From positions 7,135,001 to 7,199,000 of the forward strand of contig JANTQA010000070.1 of NCBI GenBank assembly GCA_027625915.1: a stretch of DNA of 64,000 nucleotides, read 5' to 3'. The notes beneath the pieces are model-generated. The model worked only from the letters and a program-made list of their open reading frames with translations. It was not told the origin of the DNA and did no database searches. Shown here in pieces: positions 19,554 through 34,500 of the stretch. This DNA is from Anaeramoeba flamelloides. Lineage: Eukaryota; Metamonada; Anaeramoebidae. The translations under genes and the position numbers were made by a program. The number at the start of each line of letters is the position of its first letter. Within the stretch, counting starts at the first letter, position 1.

Positions 19554-22500
19554 ATGTCAAAGCTTGACTCCAAAACAATACAAAAGAAGCTAAGCTTCTT
19601 TTTGAATGAAAAAAAAAAAACATCACAAAGACTTTATGCACTTAATGAATATCTCACAATCTCTTCATCTTCAAAAGAAGAAACCACAACTTTCTTTAAC
19701 AATCATGCTAATGTGATATATTCACTAATTCTTGACGCTTTTTCTGGTTTTCCTGATTCAACAATTGATCGTAAAGGAAGTAAATAATCTTCTTTTTCCA
19801 TTCTTTTATTTGAAATGTGAATGATTTTTCTCTTCAGAACTAAATTCTTTGTTTTTTTTCTTTTTTTCTTTTCCCTGCCTTGCCCTTTTTACCTTTTTAC
19901 ATTTTTAAATCCCAACTTATTTCTGTTTTTCCCTTCTTCTTTCTTTATTAAAAGAAAAAAAGTTTCCAAAGCCAAATGATTACCCATTATTTTTTTCTCT
20001 TTTTGAAAAACTCCTAACTTCATGTCACAAGAAGATCAAAACAAAATGGCAGTACAGGAGTTTCAGTAACCTTTGACTTTCTTTTTTTAAATCTACAACA
20101 ACCCCACTCTCTTATCCTGTCTTTTGATTTTTTTTTTCATAAATCTCAATTATTTTTTTTTTTTTTTTTTCAAAAAAACTCATTTGTTGATTTTCTTTTT
20201 TTTGTTATTTTTTTTTTTCCGATTTCGACAACTCAAACCCTAACATTTAAATCACCCACAAAGCTTCTATTATGGAAATTTTGTGTAGTCTTCAAAATAA
20301 CCCAGAAATTAGAAAAACAGGTATTCGATTGCTCTTAATCTTTATTGATCGATTAGTTGAAAAAGCTGATTCACAAATTTACAAAGTACTAATGTCAAGT
20401 ATTTGCTTTGATACCTTTTCAAAAGAATACAAAGAAACTCGAATTTTTTTTCAAATCAAGCCAAATTTAGGTAATGCTCCTTTCTTTTTTTAATTTTTTT
20501 TTTCACATTTTATCAAACAAGAAACAAGATCCTTTTTTGATTTGCAGTTTTAAATTTTATTATTTACTCAAATAAATACAGATTTGTTTTTTGTTTGGGA
20601 AAATTTTTTATTTTCCCAAAGCTCGAATTTTTTTTTTCGCAAAAAAACACGACTTTAATTCAAGACCATAATTTGAAATTTAAATGGGGCTACAATTTCC
20701 CATACATTCTTTTAATTTTATTCAATTCTTCAACACTTCTTTCCTTGACAATTGTTCGTTAAACCCAAAATATATCACTACAAGCAATAAAAAGGGATTA
20801 CTCAAAGATAATTAGAGAACAAAATTTCAATTTCTGACTTATAAACACAATTTAAGAAACAATCGAAAAATTTTTCCGATTTAAAATCCAAAGACAAACA
20901 TTTACTATTGTTTTTCAATTCATAAATGAAAATGTTTTTTCAAATTCTCAAATATTTTACAAAGTGCCGATAAATTCAAATAAATTGAATAAAATTTTTA
21001 TTCAATTTCCATTTTTAATTCGCTTATGGTAATCTAATAGCTCAACTTTTTAAAACAACTTAAGAGAAAGAATCTTTTGAAGATCAACGAATTTTAAAAA
21101 GTTTTTTATGATTTAAGTCAATAAAATGCTTTATTCAAAGCTTGCGTAAAAAAATTTGTAAAAGGAAAATGAATTAAAAATTTTCAGATATTAATTTGAA
21201 TATATCAGTATTTGTTAAAAACACAAAAGATCTTTACAAAAACAATTAAAAATGACATTTTTAGAAATTTAATTTATGCTCTTTATTTTTGAACTTTGAG
21301 ATAAAATGTAAATTTTGTCAATTGAACAATAAATCTTAAATATTCCTGAACTAATAAAAATTTTACTATGATAAAATCATTTCGCAAGTGCTAGCTAACA
21401 CATCTGTATAACACTTCTTAACACATGTGATAAGAATTTATCACACTTTGATACAGATTGATAAAAATAAAATGAGTAAAGTGTAATATTCAATAGATAC
21501 CACGCGGTGATAGCTCATTTTTTATCCGGGTTAGCACAATTTTATAGTGTATTATGGGTTGTATACCAGATATATCACAATGTGATAAAGAATTATTTTT
21601 ATTAGGCTTCATTCAGAAATATCAGTTACTACACGAGACACCAGACACACACAAAGAATAAAAAGTATCTATTCAAAGAAAAATTGATTTCTTCAAAGGA
21701 AATTAGATAGACCTCATTCCTTTTATTTCTTGAAACACAACCAGTAAATGAAAAAAGAAAATGCCAGTATTGAAAAAAATACCAGACATGAAAATATAGC
21801 ACATGAAAAAAATTTTAATTGTTAATATTAGGAAAATTGTTTGATCCTTAATTTATACTTTCTTTTTTTTGAAGAATCAAACTCTGAAAATTATAACTCA
21901 CCACTTATTAGAATGATGATTAATCAAATTGGACCTGTTCAAAACAATATCCAATCAATCAAAAACCCAGAATAAAAATTATCATTTTCCAATACATAGC
22001 AAACCTAACCTAACCTAACCTAACCTAACCAAAAAAAGTAGATCTACTTTTACTTATCAAACAATTAAATGAGCATTCTATCAATACCCCCACTTTAATG
22101 AACTTTAGGTTGATTTATTACTGATTTCATAAAAAAAAAAGATTTATTTATAAAAAAAATTTGATTTTAAATAACAAAAATTATTAAATAATTTTACTAT
22201 TTATTCTTTATTCCAAAACTTGTCAGGGATTGTACTAAATAAATATATTTTTTTAGATACTATATATTGTAAATTTTTTTACCCAATTCAAAATTCATAT
22301 ACAGCCATTTCAACCCCACCGTAAAAATTTAGAAGACATCTAGGATTGGTTGTATCTTATAAAACTATGTTTTAATAAAATACGAAAATCAATTTCTATC
22401 ATAAGATAATAGAGTTATTTTTTTTTTGTAAAAAACAAAGACAACAATTAAATTTCAAAAGAAATCAAAGAAATCACAGAAACTTGAAAGTATTTTTCGA

Positions 22501-25500
22501 TCATTGATTCTAAAATGTTTAAACACGAGATTTTTCCAATTTTGAAAATTGAAGATAGGCACATTACTGTAAAAGATTTTGATCAATTTGTTTGTCAATG
22601 TTAAAAACCAAAGGAACCTAAAAATGGATAATTTATTTTTTTTTTCTTCTATTATAAATTTTATGGTTTATTTTTAAAATTTTCATAACCATTTTACATT
22701 TTATCAGACAGGATAAAATTTTATAATAAAAAATCAATTTCTTTTTTTTATAAATTTTCACCATAGAGTTCGGAACGGCTTTAACATCAGAAGAAATAAA
22801 AAAGAATATTTTCGTTTAAGTCTATGTAAAACAACAAATCTTTAAAAAATGAATTTTTACAAGAAATATCTAAAAATTAACATGAAATAGATTACTCCAG
22901 TAAAACAAACCTATTTATTTTTAAAATTGGGAAACAAATTATTAAATATTTATGAGAAATATTTTAATAAAAAAGATTATTTATTCTTAGAACATAAGCT
23001 TAATTTCAAAAAGAGGGGCAGATTTTTCATTAGTAAAAAATTGTTTAATTGTTTTTTTTTTTTGAATAATAAGGTATTTTACTAATTTTTTTAGAGACAA
23101 GAGCCAATAAAGATTAATAAATAAAAATAATGTGTTATCATTGTATTTTTTAAAAGACAAATGAATAAAGAAAAATATAATAATAAAAAAGTTTTTCCCT
23201 ACTTTTGAAATTTGGCTTATATACATTAATTATTTAATTATATTAATCAAAAATTTTGGAATTTATTGTTCTTTTCAAGAATTATTTATCAAATCTCTTA
23301 TCATCAGAGAACTTGGAAGTACAAAAAAAAAAAAAAAAAACAACAAAATTGTAAAGAAATAATATTCAAGAAACTAAAAAAATATATAAATTAGTGCTAT
23401 TTTGTGCATCTTTATTGGAGTTACTATTAATAATCATCAGAAGTGAACATGCTTTAATAAAAAAAACAAATGAAAATATGAAAAATTTTTGAATTTTATT
23501 CATTTCATTTAAATAAAAATAAACAAACAAACTGAAGATAACAAGATATCAAATGATTAATCACAATTTGTGAAAATATTTAATTAAATATAATTTTTTG
23601 ATAGGATTTTATTCGAATATCTCTCTGTCCCCCCTCCTCTCTTTTATAAACTTATATTTATTCTAAAGATATTTTTACAATTATAATTTCAAAAAAATTC
23701 ACAAAATAAATTACAAATAACAATAAAAACTAATATTTTTCAAAACTTGTAGCATGTATTGAAGAATTACTTTCGAAAGATACAACCCCAAATGAAATTG
23801 AAGAACGAAGAGAAATTTTTAATATTTTTTTAGATTTTATAACAACCAAAACAAAAAACCCAACTTTTTGGTTTAATACGTTGAAAAAACATTTTCTTTC
23901 AACACTTTATCCACTTATATCAGAAAAATTAGGAATAATTGATAAAAATTCAGGTTTGTTTCCTTTACCATTTCTTTTCTTTTTTTTTTTTCTTTATTAT
24001 TGTTTTTTTTACTTAATATTTTTATTTAAATATCTTTTTCGTTGATTTGATATTAATTTAATTATTAAAAAGAAATTATTTTATTTATTTATTTTTCAGA
24101 AAATAATTAAGAAAATAGATCGAAAAACCTACCCTTTATTTTAAATATACTTGATAATGAAACCCTTCTCAAAAAAATATATTTAATTATCTAGAAAAAG
24201 TCAATTATTAATTCCTGAGATGTTAAAAGAAATTAAAATTTTGAAAAGGGTTTATATATGTTTGAAATGTATTTAAAAAGTAAAACACATTAAATGCCAA
24301 AAAAAATAATTTATCAAGGGTTATTAAATATTCTTAATTTTTTCAAGATTTTTCTTTGAAATTATTTTAAATTTAATCTTTTTTCTAAAGAATAATAGTC
24401 AAAAATGTATTTTTTTACATCATTTCACATTCAAAAATTCCCTTTTTTTTGAGTGAAAAATCCATTTGTTTTTCTCAAGTTTTCTTTTTATGAATAAATT
24501 ATTTGATTTTACTTGATTATTTTAAATTTCGGAATAGCAAATGACGATTTTCTTGAGGTTTTCTATTTTATCTGTTAAGTGTTCTAGGTTTTTTTGCGAT
24601 TTTCTATTTAATTTTTGAAGTGTTCTAGGTTTTTTTACTTTTTGAAATAAACAGAAAATTTTAATAAAATTTCAGTTTATTTCAAAAAGTAAAAAAAACC
24701 TAACAAAAATCTATTGATTTTCAGAACAAAAAGAAAACTCAAGAAAATCTAACAGTACTTTTTTTTTAATTTGAGAACGAAAAAGAAAATGTATTAAAAT
24801 TTTCTTATAATTTCTAAAATTAAAATAAAACCTAAATGCGACTTTCCAAAATTTAAAATACTATACTAAAATCTTTGATTTTACTCAATTATTTTAAATT
24901 CTGGAAAAGATAACAGCGATTCTCTTAAGGTTTTCTGTTTTATCTGTTAAGTTTTCTAGGTTTTTTTGAGGTTTTCTATTTAATTTGTTAAGTGTTCTAG
25001 GTTTTTTTGAGGTTTTATATTTTATTTGGAAAATCTATTGATTTTCCAAATAAATAGAAAACTCAAAAAAACCTAACGAAAACTCAAAAAAACCTAACGA
25101 AAATCTATTGATTTTCCAAATAAATAGAAAACTCAAAAAAACCAAACGAAAATTTATTGATTTTCAGAATAAAAAGAAAACTCAAGAATATCTAACAGCG
25201 ATTTTTTTTTAATTTGAGGATCAATAAAAACATTGAAAAATAATTTCTATTTATTTCTTAAATTAAAAAAGAAAACTAACGGTGTTTTTTCCACGTTCAA
25301 AAGAATAGACTATAAAAAATAAAAGATTTTTACTTCATTATTTTAAATTCTGGAAAATTTAAAGACAAAAAATATTTAAAATGGAATGGCTCAGCTTCGA
25401 TTTTAAAGTCAAGAAATTTAACAAATTATTTAAACAGATATTATTTTATTATGAATTAAAATAAATCAAAATTTTGTAAATTATGCAAAAAAAATAAATA

Positions 25501-28500
25501 ATTTGCTATATACATTGAAGATTTGTATCTTTTTCTATGAAATTATCACCCTATAAAAATAATCTCAAAATCTGAATATCTGAATTAAAAAAAATTAAAT
25601 TTCTAATATATTACAATTCTTTTGGAACAAATTTTGAAAATGAAATATTTTTCCCTATTTGGGGTTTTATATTAAAAGAAAAGTCAAATCAAAACCAAAA
25701 AAAAATCAGAAAATAACCTGAAGTCAATATAATAGACCCCCTTTTATTTTAATTTTGACGAAAAGGATATATTTTAAAATATGTTACTTTTCAATTTTAG
25801 TAAATTTTTTTACAATATTACAGCTTAAATTGAATCTTAATAACAAATTCTTTTATTAGATTCTCTATTTTGGGGTTATCATACCAAAAAAAATATAAAA
25901 AATACAAGACTAATATTCTAAAAAAACTTTCATGAAAAAAAAAAATATGAGACAATTTAAAAGTTAAATTTTCATACCTTTCAATAAAATGACAAATGTG
26001 AAACGAATAGAATTATTCTTTGATCTCTTTTAAAATTTATCTGACTCTTCTTGTTCAAAAATCGCATAGAGAACTGAAAACGAAATTTGATTATCCTTTT
26101 AAGAGAAAATTCAACAAAATCACATTCTCATAAATTAACTTGAATTCAAAAACATTACATTTGAAAAAGCATCAAGATCTACAAATATTAGACTTTTAAA
26201 AATGTTTAGATTAGTTATAAAAGAATTTTTATTTTTTTTTTAGATACAATTTTTTTTGCAATTCTTTTAAAACAAGTTTACTTACCTTAAAAATCCAAAC
26301 CTTAAATAATAATAAAAAAAAAAATAAAATTTCTTTTTAATTTTTCAAAGAAAAACATAAAATTTATTCTAATAATACCCAATTCAAAAAGAATCCAAAT
26401 TTTAAATTTTTTATTATTTCTTTCTTTTATTTTTTTATTATTAAAATATATTTCAAAAATAGGATTTGGATTTAGGGATCATTGCCCAAATATTTTACAA
26501 AAAGATTTAACAGTCTTTATTATAAAATGGATTTCAAGCAAACAATTAAATAATGTTCTTTATAAAGATGATGATAACATGGATTTTGTTTTTGAGATTT
26601 TTAGGCAGGCACTGCAACTTCCAAATTCTTTTCATGAAATTATTAATTTAATAATCGGAACGTTTAAAATATGGTTTAAGGTATTTAAATTTTATTTATA
26701 TTTTATTCAACAAAATTCAAATTTCTAAAAATAATTTTTTTTTTATTATTAACAATCAAATTTCTTTTGAGCAAAATTATTTAAATCTATTATTGTTGTA
26801 ATTGATACTTTAAATTGTAATAATCAAGAAAATATTTAGTACAACAAAATTAATGTATTTTTTTTTTAAAAAAAAAACAAAAAATTGAAAAGTTAAAAAT
26901 ATGTTTATAAAGGTATTATCCACTAAGAAATTATATCCAATCAAAATTAAAAGAAAATTTAAATATATATATATATATATATATGATATTTATTTTAATT
27001 TAAGTGTAATTGTCGTTTTAAATATTAATTGTTATTTTAATATTTTTCTAGTGATTCAGATAATTTTCTTTAAATTTTTTTTGATTTTTCATACTTGATT
27101 AAAAATATTGAAATTTATCTATTTCTAAAATTACTTTGTTAAAATTAAAAATGTTATAAGAATATATATATATATATATATATATAAAGTATTACTTAAT
27201 ATCTTGTCACTTAGATTGAATTTGTTTCATACTCAAGAAGTGACTTGTCACCAAAAATAATATTATGAAATTGAGCTTCTTTTGTTTTCAAAATTTCAAA
27301 TCCATAACAGCAAATAAATGAAAAAATATAGTAAATACTTGGAGATTTTGTTGAAAAAATTCAAATAACAAAAAAAATTTCAAAATTTCTCAAAAGAATA
27401 TAAAATATAGTGGAAAAATTCAAACGATCAAATGACAAAATAAAATTAATCATAGGATCTTTAACCAAAAAATTCAATAATAAAAAAAAGTTTACCATTT
27501 TGGAAAAAAAAGTGAAACACGGATTTTTAATTGGGAACATTCCTGAAAACGAAAAGTAAAATCAATTAAGAGAAGAAACCAATTAACTTCAAATAATAAT
27601 CCATTATATTATTTTCAATCAAACCAACAAACACACTTTAAATCTACTTGTCTTATCGAAATTGTTTGAGTAATTTTGGAGATCTCAAAAATAGTCAATT
27701 TTTTGAACAAATTTTTAATAATTGATCCATCAAAGAAAAACCCATACAAAAAGATAGTATTAAAAAAACTGTTATTGTGCTGAATACTTCATTTTGTCTT
27801 TATTTTATTTATTTATCCTTTTTTTAATTGATCTTACTATTCATTTTCAGTAATGTTCTCAATTAAAAACCGTGTTTCACTTTTTTTCCACAATGGTAAA
27901 AAATAATCTCAATTTCAAAAAATGAAAATTAAAAAAAAAAATTCATATTTCTTTTTTTCAATTTTAAAATGATTAAATTTCTTCAAATTTATAAAAAAAA
28001 GTTTCATAAAAGTAAAAAATCAATTTAATTCAATGTTATCTAATTTATGGTTATTTTGCAAGCCTTTATATTTTCACAGAGTAAGAATTCTATAACATTC
28101 ATTTAGTAGAAATAACTCTTTTGAAAAATGAAAAAAAAAAAAATATATTCGAGATAACAAAAAGCGCTAGAGACCGACACTTCGAAACTCAACACATTTG
28201 TTGGCAAAATTATAATTTACAACAATTCAAATTGGAAATTGGGTGTTGGTCTTTGTCACTTTTTTCTAAAAAATGACCTCGTTTTTGATTGTTGATTTTT
28301 AGAAATATAAACTAAAATTCAAAATTTTAACGTATATAAAAATGTTATCCTTAGGAAAAATACCCAAAAAATCTTTAATCTGGCTAATCAAAATTACGAA
28401 ATTTATTGTTCTTGTCGAGAATTTTTCATCAAAGCTCTTATGGTTTGAAAACTTAAGGTAATAAAGAAAAAATGAAAATAAAAAAAATGAAAATAAAAAA

Positions 28501-31500
28501 TTCCTAAAATAGTAAAAAAATATACATATTCGGGTACATAGTGCCCCACTTTTCGGAGTTGTGGAATACAAATTTATTAACCACAGTTTGTGGAATCTTA
28601 TTTATTACTAATAATCTTTCTATCGGGTTTTTACTCCTCCTTTCAGGATGTGGATAATTTTTAATTTGGTCATGTAAATGATATAATATTTTTTTACTTT
28701 AATATTTTAATTATTTTTCTTCTTCTCTTTTTTATTTAGTAAATTTTCTTTGATTACTCCTTTCTCACAATAAACAATAAAATTCAAAATTTTCAACACA
28801 GTTAAGACAGTCCAAACAATCATAATAATACAATTTTATTTGATTTGATAATAATTTTGATTTTTGAAAACTATTTTAATCATTTTTTCGTCTTTTAGTT
28901 TTTTGTTCTAATTTTATTTTTTTTAATTACATAACTTATTTTGTACCTTCGAAATATTTTTTTCAATGATAGATATTATGTTAAAGTTGAGTTTTTCAAA
29001 AACAGAAAAACTTAAATAAAATTATTTGATGTTATTTAACTATTAGATCGATCAATAATTATAATAGAATTTATCACCAATTTACCAATGTATTTTTTTT
29101 TTATGCTCTCTCCAAAATTTTTAACAAACCGATAATTTATCGGTATTGATAATTATTTATTTTTTTAATTTGTGAGTATTGTAATTTATAAACAATGGTT
29201 AGCATTCCATTTAACGAATTTTTCTAATTTGGTATTTCTTTGAGAATTGATTAAATATTTTTTTACGAAACAAATCAAATTTTTGTATGTTTAAAACTTT
29301 TGAAATGGAGAATAATTAAAAAAAAAAACAAACAAATCATCTTTATAATATATAATTAATCTCAAACGAAATTTATTTATATTATTTTCTTTAAAAAAAA
29401 TAGGAGAAACAACATTACTTGGAATTAAACATTAATATCCAGGATTATATAATTCGGTTTATTAATATTGTAAAAGAAATTTTTTTTCAAAATAAAATGA
29501 AAAAAAGCAAAGAATTTTGGTTTGATCGTTTAAAACAATTTTTATTAATTTTTCAAAATCTATCAAAACAAGAACAATCATTTTTAACTTCAAAAACCTG
29601 GAATCATTTTCTTGAAAGTTTAATAGAAATTGCAAATAAATATTTAATTAAATCAAAAGACAATCAAAAAGAATTTATCAGGCTGCAATCAATAATTGTA
29701 AATGTAAGTAACACATTTTATTTATCCCACTATTAATTTATATTATTTATAAAAGAAATTTTCAATTTTTTGTATTTTTTTTTTAAATATTTATTTAACA
29801 CATAAAAATTCTTCATTTTTTTTTAATTCTTGTTTTTAAAGAAAAAAGAAAGTTTTCAATATTTTGTATATCCCGAAGAAACCCCAAATAACCTAATTAT
29901 CTTTTTGAGAAAATTTTTAATTTGAAATGATGAAAAAGATTCAAAGATATAGAATTTATAAATAATTATCTTAGAAAGAAATTTTTATATTTAAAAAATG
30001 TATAGGGGTCAATAATAAAAAAATAGTTTAGAAAATTCTTTTCAATATTGGAAAAAATTTTCTTGGTTATTGTGATTTTATTATTTTTTCCTCCAAATTT
30101 TGTCCAAAAAAAATTTAAATTTTGTTTTTGAAAAAGTATGTCTATAGATCAAAAAAAAACGCAGTTTTAATGATTTCAACCCGTAACACTTTACCAGAAA
30201 AAATTGGGTTCTTTGAAAACCCAACATTGCCTAAAATACTTTTATTAAATAATTTATTCATTTCATAAAATATTTGAATATCACATAAAAAATTTGTTTT
30301 CTCTATTGATTACCATTCAATATCAATATATATATATATATATATATATATATCTTCTCAACAATTTAAAAATAAAAAAAAATAATCTTTTCTTTTATTT
30401 GTAACATTTCTAACACTTCTTTGAATTTTTTAATATTATTATTTTCAAAACTTTTTCTATGTTTTTCAATATTTCTTTTTTAAAAAATTTTTTTTTTTAA
30501 AACACAATTTCCAATAATCCGAAAAAATATTTTTAAATTAATTAAAATAATTTTAATATTAAAATTCCATCATAACCAAAAAAAAAAAAAAAAAATCTTA
30601 TTTTCATTAATAGACACTTTTCAATGTATTTATTCATTCCCAAACAACTTCAAGATATCATTGGAATTTATTGAAACAGTTTATTTTTAAAAATAAGGAA
30701 TCAATAATATTGCATACCCAATGGAAAAGAATTCTTTTATTATTTACTTCAAACTTTTCTTATTATTTATTTAATCTTGACAAAAATATGATTCCAAAAA
30801 ATGAAATTATACAAATATCTCAATTAGAAAAAAAACATGTTCGGTTAAAAGTTGAAAAATCATCTAAAAATAATCAAAGAAACGTAAGTTATTTTCAAAA
30901 AATATTTTTTTTTTTTTTTTTTTGATAATTTTTAATAATTTATCTTTTTTTTCTTTAATTATTTCTTTTATATCAAAAAATAACAAGAAAGAATTTCATA
31001 GATATTATTTATTACCCAAAAAATCTGAATTTGAAATTAATTCATCATTTACGTAAATATTTTTTTTTTGTCTTTATATTTTAAAGAAAAAATTATATTT
31101 TTACATAATAATTTATTATAAACAATAATTCTCTCAAAAAAAAATTAAAAATTAAAAAATCATTTTTTAAAAATATCACTTATTTAAAAAACTATTTTTT
31201 AGATCTTTTGATTTAAAATTCGATTTACAAAAATATAATGCGACATTTATTTGGAAAGAATTATTTGGTAAGTTTTAAAAAAATATTTCTTCGTTTTTTT
31301 TTTATTGTTTTCCTATTTACTTGAAATTGAATTTTATTTGAACATTTAAATTTTGTTCTTATACTTATTATTTACTTGGTATAACATATTAATATATCTC
31401 ACCAATTTACAATTACAACATCTTTCCAAAAAATATTATACATTTTAATTCCAAGAAAGAAAGAAAGAATTAATTAATTGAGTAACCAAGTTAAATATAT

Positions 31501-34500
31501 TACCAAGGTTCTATTATTATAACAGATTTTCCATATATCATCAAATAATATATTTTTAATTCCTCAATTATAATATCTCAAAGATCGGTCAACAATCTAT
31601 AAAAAAAAAATCTTAGAGAAATATTTGAATACATATTTATTAATATTGAACATTTTAAAATACCAGTTTATTATTATTCAAGTTTTTTTTGATATGCTTT
31701 TTAATTAACAGAATTAGAAATCAATCTTTTTAATAAAAAAAATGAACATAAAAAATTATACAACTTTCTGTATTTTTTATTGTGTGAATTTTTTTTATTT
31801 GTAATTATTTTTCCAATAAATTAGAGAGTTTTCTGGAATAATGTTTTTCTAATAAATTTTTTTTAATACACAAATATTTTTCAATCAAATGGAAATGGAA
31901 AAAAATTTTAATAATTATAACAATTGAATACATTAAAATTTCTGATGTTTTTTTTTTTTTGATTCAAATGATATTAGCACTAACTTCTTTGTGCGATTCA
32001 TGTGAAAATCTATTCAACTATTTTTCTTTATGTAACAGGAATAGTACTCCATCTTAAATTGTGTCTCTTTTTTTAAAAAATACATTTATATTTGATGCTT
32101 TTTTTGATATCCTTTTCTGAAATTAAAAGGGATTTACTGTTCCGAAAAAAAATTATCAAATAGAAAAAAACTAACAATTCGATTTTAATTGTAGAATAGA
32201 AGTGAAAAGGGAAAATTTTTCAAATATTATTCTTCTTATTTTTCACCAATCAATAAAAATATCTGAAATTGAAATTCTTCAAACTGAAATAATAACCATT
32301 GAAAAAATATTAAAGTCAATTTCACTTGAATAGAAAAATAATAACAAAAAAATCTCAAAAAAGTCAATTTTCCTATGTTTACAATTAAAATTAAAAATTG
32401 GAAATCCTTAGGTAAAATTTTTTTTCATTTTGATTTGGAACATATTTTAATTTAAATAATCAATCTATTTTTCGGACTTGGTTTTTATTTTTTAAATAAA
32501 GAAAAAAATAATAAGAATTATTTTTGAAAAATTTTCCCTTTTCACTTCTATTCTACAATTAAAATCGAATTGACAATTTTTTTCCATTTTCTAATTTTTT
32601 TACAAACACTTATCCTAAAAAACCAAAAAAAAAAAAAAAAAAAAGTACTAAAAGTTTTGTCTGGATCAAAATTCTATTTTATAGAATTAGTAATATAAAA
32701 AGTACATTAGATCATACTTTAAATAAAAATAAATACCTTAATAATTTTTTAAATTTATATATTAGAGGATAAAAAATCAGAAAATAAATGCTAGTAGAAA
32801 TAAACTTTGATTTTTTTAGATTGGAATTTTAACATGTTAACTACTAAGAAATAACCAAGATTCTTCGACTTTATTTATTTATATTCCGACTTTTATTGTA
32901 TCAATCCTTTTATAATAACAAATCTCATTAAAAAATAAAAAAAAAGGAAAAAAACAAAAAAAAAAAAGCAACTACTTTAATACTAATTTAAGGGATCAGA
33001 ACTCTACGACAACAAGTCAAAATATTTTAATATGTTATTGGTGATATTCTCTACTTATAAATTTTGTATATGTCAAGTGTCAAAAAATTCTGATCGACTA
33101 AGAAAGCCTAAAAAAAGAAAAGTTTTTTTGTTAAATCAATTTTTTTTTTCGATTTTTTCTGAAAAAGAAAACCTTTAAATTCATTTTATTTCTTGAGTTA
33201 TAAAAATTTTTTACCTTTTTTATTACCATCTTCCATCTTTTTTATACAATACCAATTCTTTGTTGCCAGGAATATTAATAAAAGACTTTTATTTTCTTTT
33301 TTGCGATAATTCTTTTAGTTAACCAAAAAATTGATTTATTTAAGGGATTAAAAAATAATTGCTATTGATTTAAGAAGGATAGTTATAACTATTTGAGTTT
33401 TTGATTTTTTTCTATTTTTTCCCCATTTGAATTTCCTTTTTAATGGGAAGAAGAGTTACTAAGGAGAAAAATCAAGTGGTTACCTACTAATACTTGAAGG
33501 ACAGAAACTAGTCGGTATGGGTAACTTGAAAATAAAAAGAAAAGACAAAAACAAAAACTGGAACGATCAAAAAAGATTGGATCAAAAAGAAAAAAAATAG
33601 CAGCTACTAAACAACTACCTCTCAACGAAGCATTCACGATTTCTTAGAAATAATTAAACGACAAAATTTTAAATAAAAGGATCGTGTCTGTTTTAATGAG
33701 TGTTCTTGATAAAAATGGACAGTTGGGTTTTTTTTTTTTGTTTTTTTCACCAACTGTCAAAAAAAAACTTGCTTTTTTTTTTTTTTTTTTTTTCTTTTTA
33801 ATTATTCTTTTTGTTTTTTCAATCAATAAAAAATTGGAACCTGCTCGATTCCAAAATATTTTTTTTTCTTTATCATCTAAATTACTAATTTACCATTAGT
33901 AATCAGAGCTGTAAGAGGATCTTTGATCACTCCCTTCAACCAATAAAAAAAAAAAAAAACTATTTGAGTTTTTAAAAGCATTTTCAAACTTAACTCAGAA
34001 AATATGTTTTTGTTTAAAGATAAAATTCCATTTTTCAAAATAAAATTTTTTTGAATAAATTTTGGAATTTTGTCAATTTATCCTCAAAATTTAAAATAAT
34101 TTTGTTCTGACAAAAATGATTTAAATTGTTATAAGGTTTCTTGTGAATAAGATCAAATAATTTCTCAAAAAAATTTTTTCAAAATTCAAATTTTTTTTTT
34201 ATTTTTTGAAAACCCAGAAAACAACTTTTTTACAAGCTTTAAAGAATAAAAAAAGTGAATTAATAAATCTAAAATGATTGATAAATTTTATTCAGCTTCT
34301 ATCGAAATTTAGATTTATTTAATAACCTATATCTCAATTAGTTTTATTTTCTGAGATTTTAATTGGAATATTAATAATTTTTTAAAAATAAGAACCAAAT
34401 AAAAAATTTTCTTTCAAAATCAATCCTTTCCAACAAAACACGAAAAATATCTTTAACTATTTTCAAGAATTAACTTAATTGTTAATTAGAATAATTGGTT

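Larger units (their letters stand above)
20471..23752 (+). other. RalGAP intron 3
   Basis: The donor is GTAATG and the acceptor TTGTAG. It holds a cluster of TATCACA/TGTGATA motifs (about 21385-21600), a diverged MITE C copy with a telomere-like AACCT array (21740-22120), and dispersed repeat R4 (23240-23430). The minus-strand frame at 22987-23226 is low-complexity and not supported. Confidence 0.7.
26681..29403 (+). other. RalGAP intron 5
   Basis: The donor is GTATTT and the acceptor AATAG. It contains two AT microsatellites (26964-26984 and 27165-27186), the third copy of the 0.7 kb TIR element with a MITE A nested in it, and repeat R4 copy 2. No host ORF. Confidence 0.7.

Noticed and set aside
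21385-21600. tRNA gene in the GC-richer patch
   Set aside because: No cloverleaf: no paired acceptor ends and no TTC-loop box.
22002-22030. Chromosome end or telomere
   Set aside because: Under six repeat units, flanked on both sides by normal sequence inside an intron.
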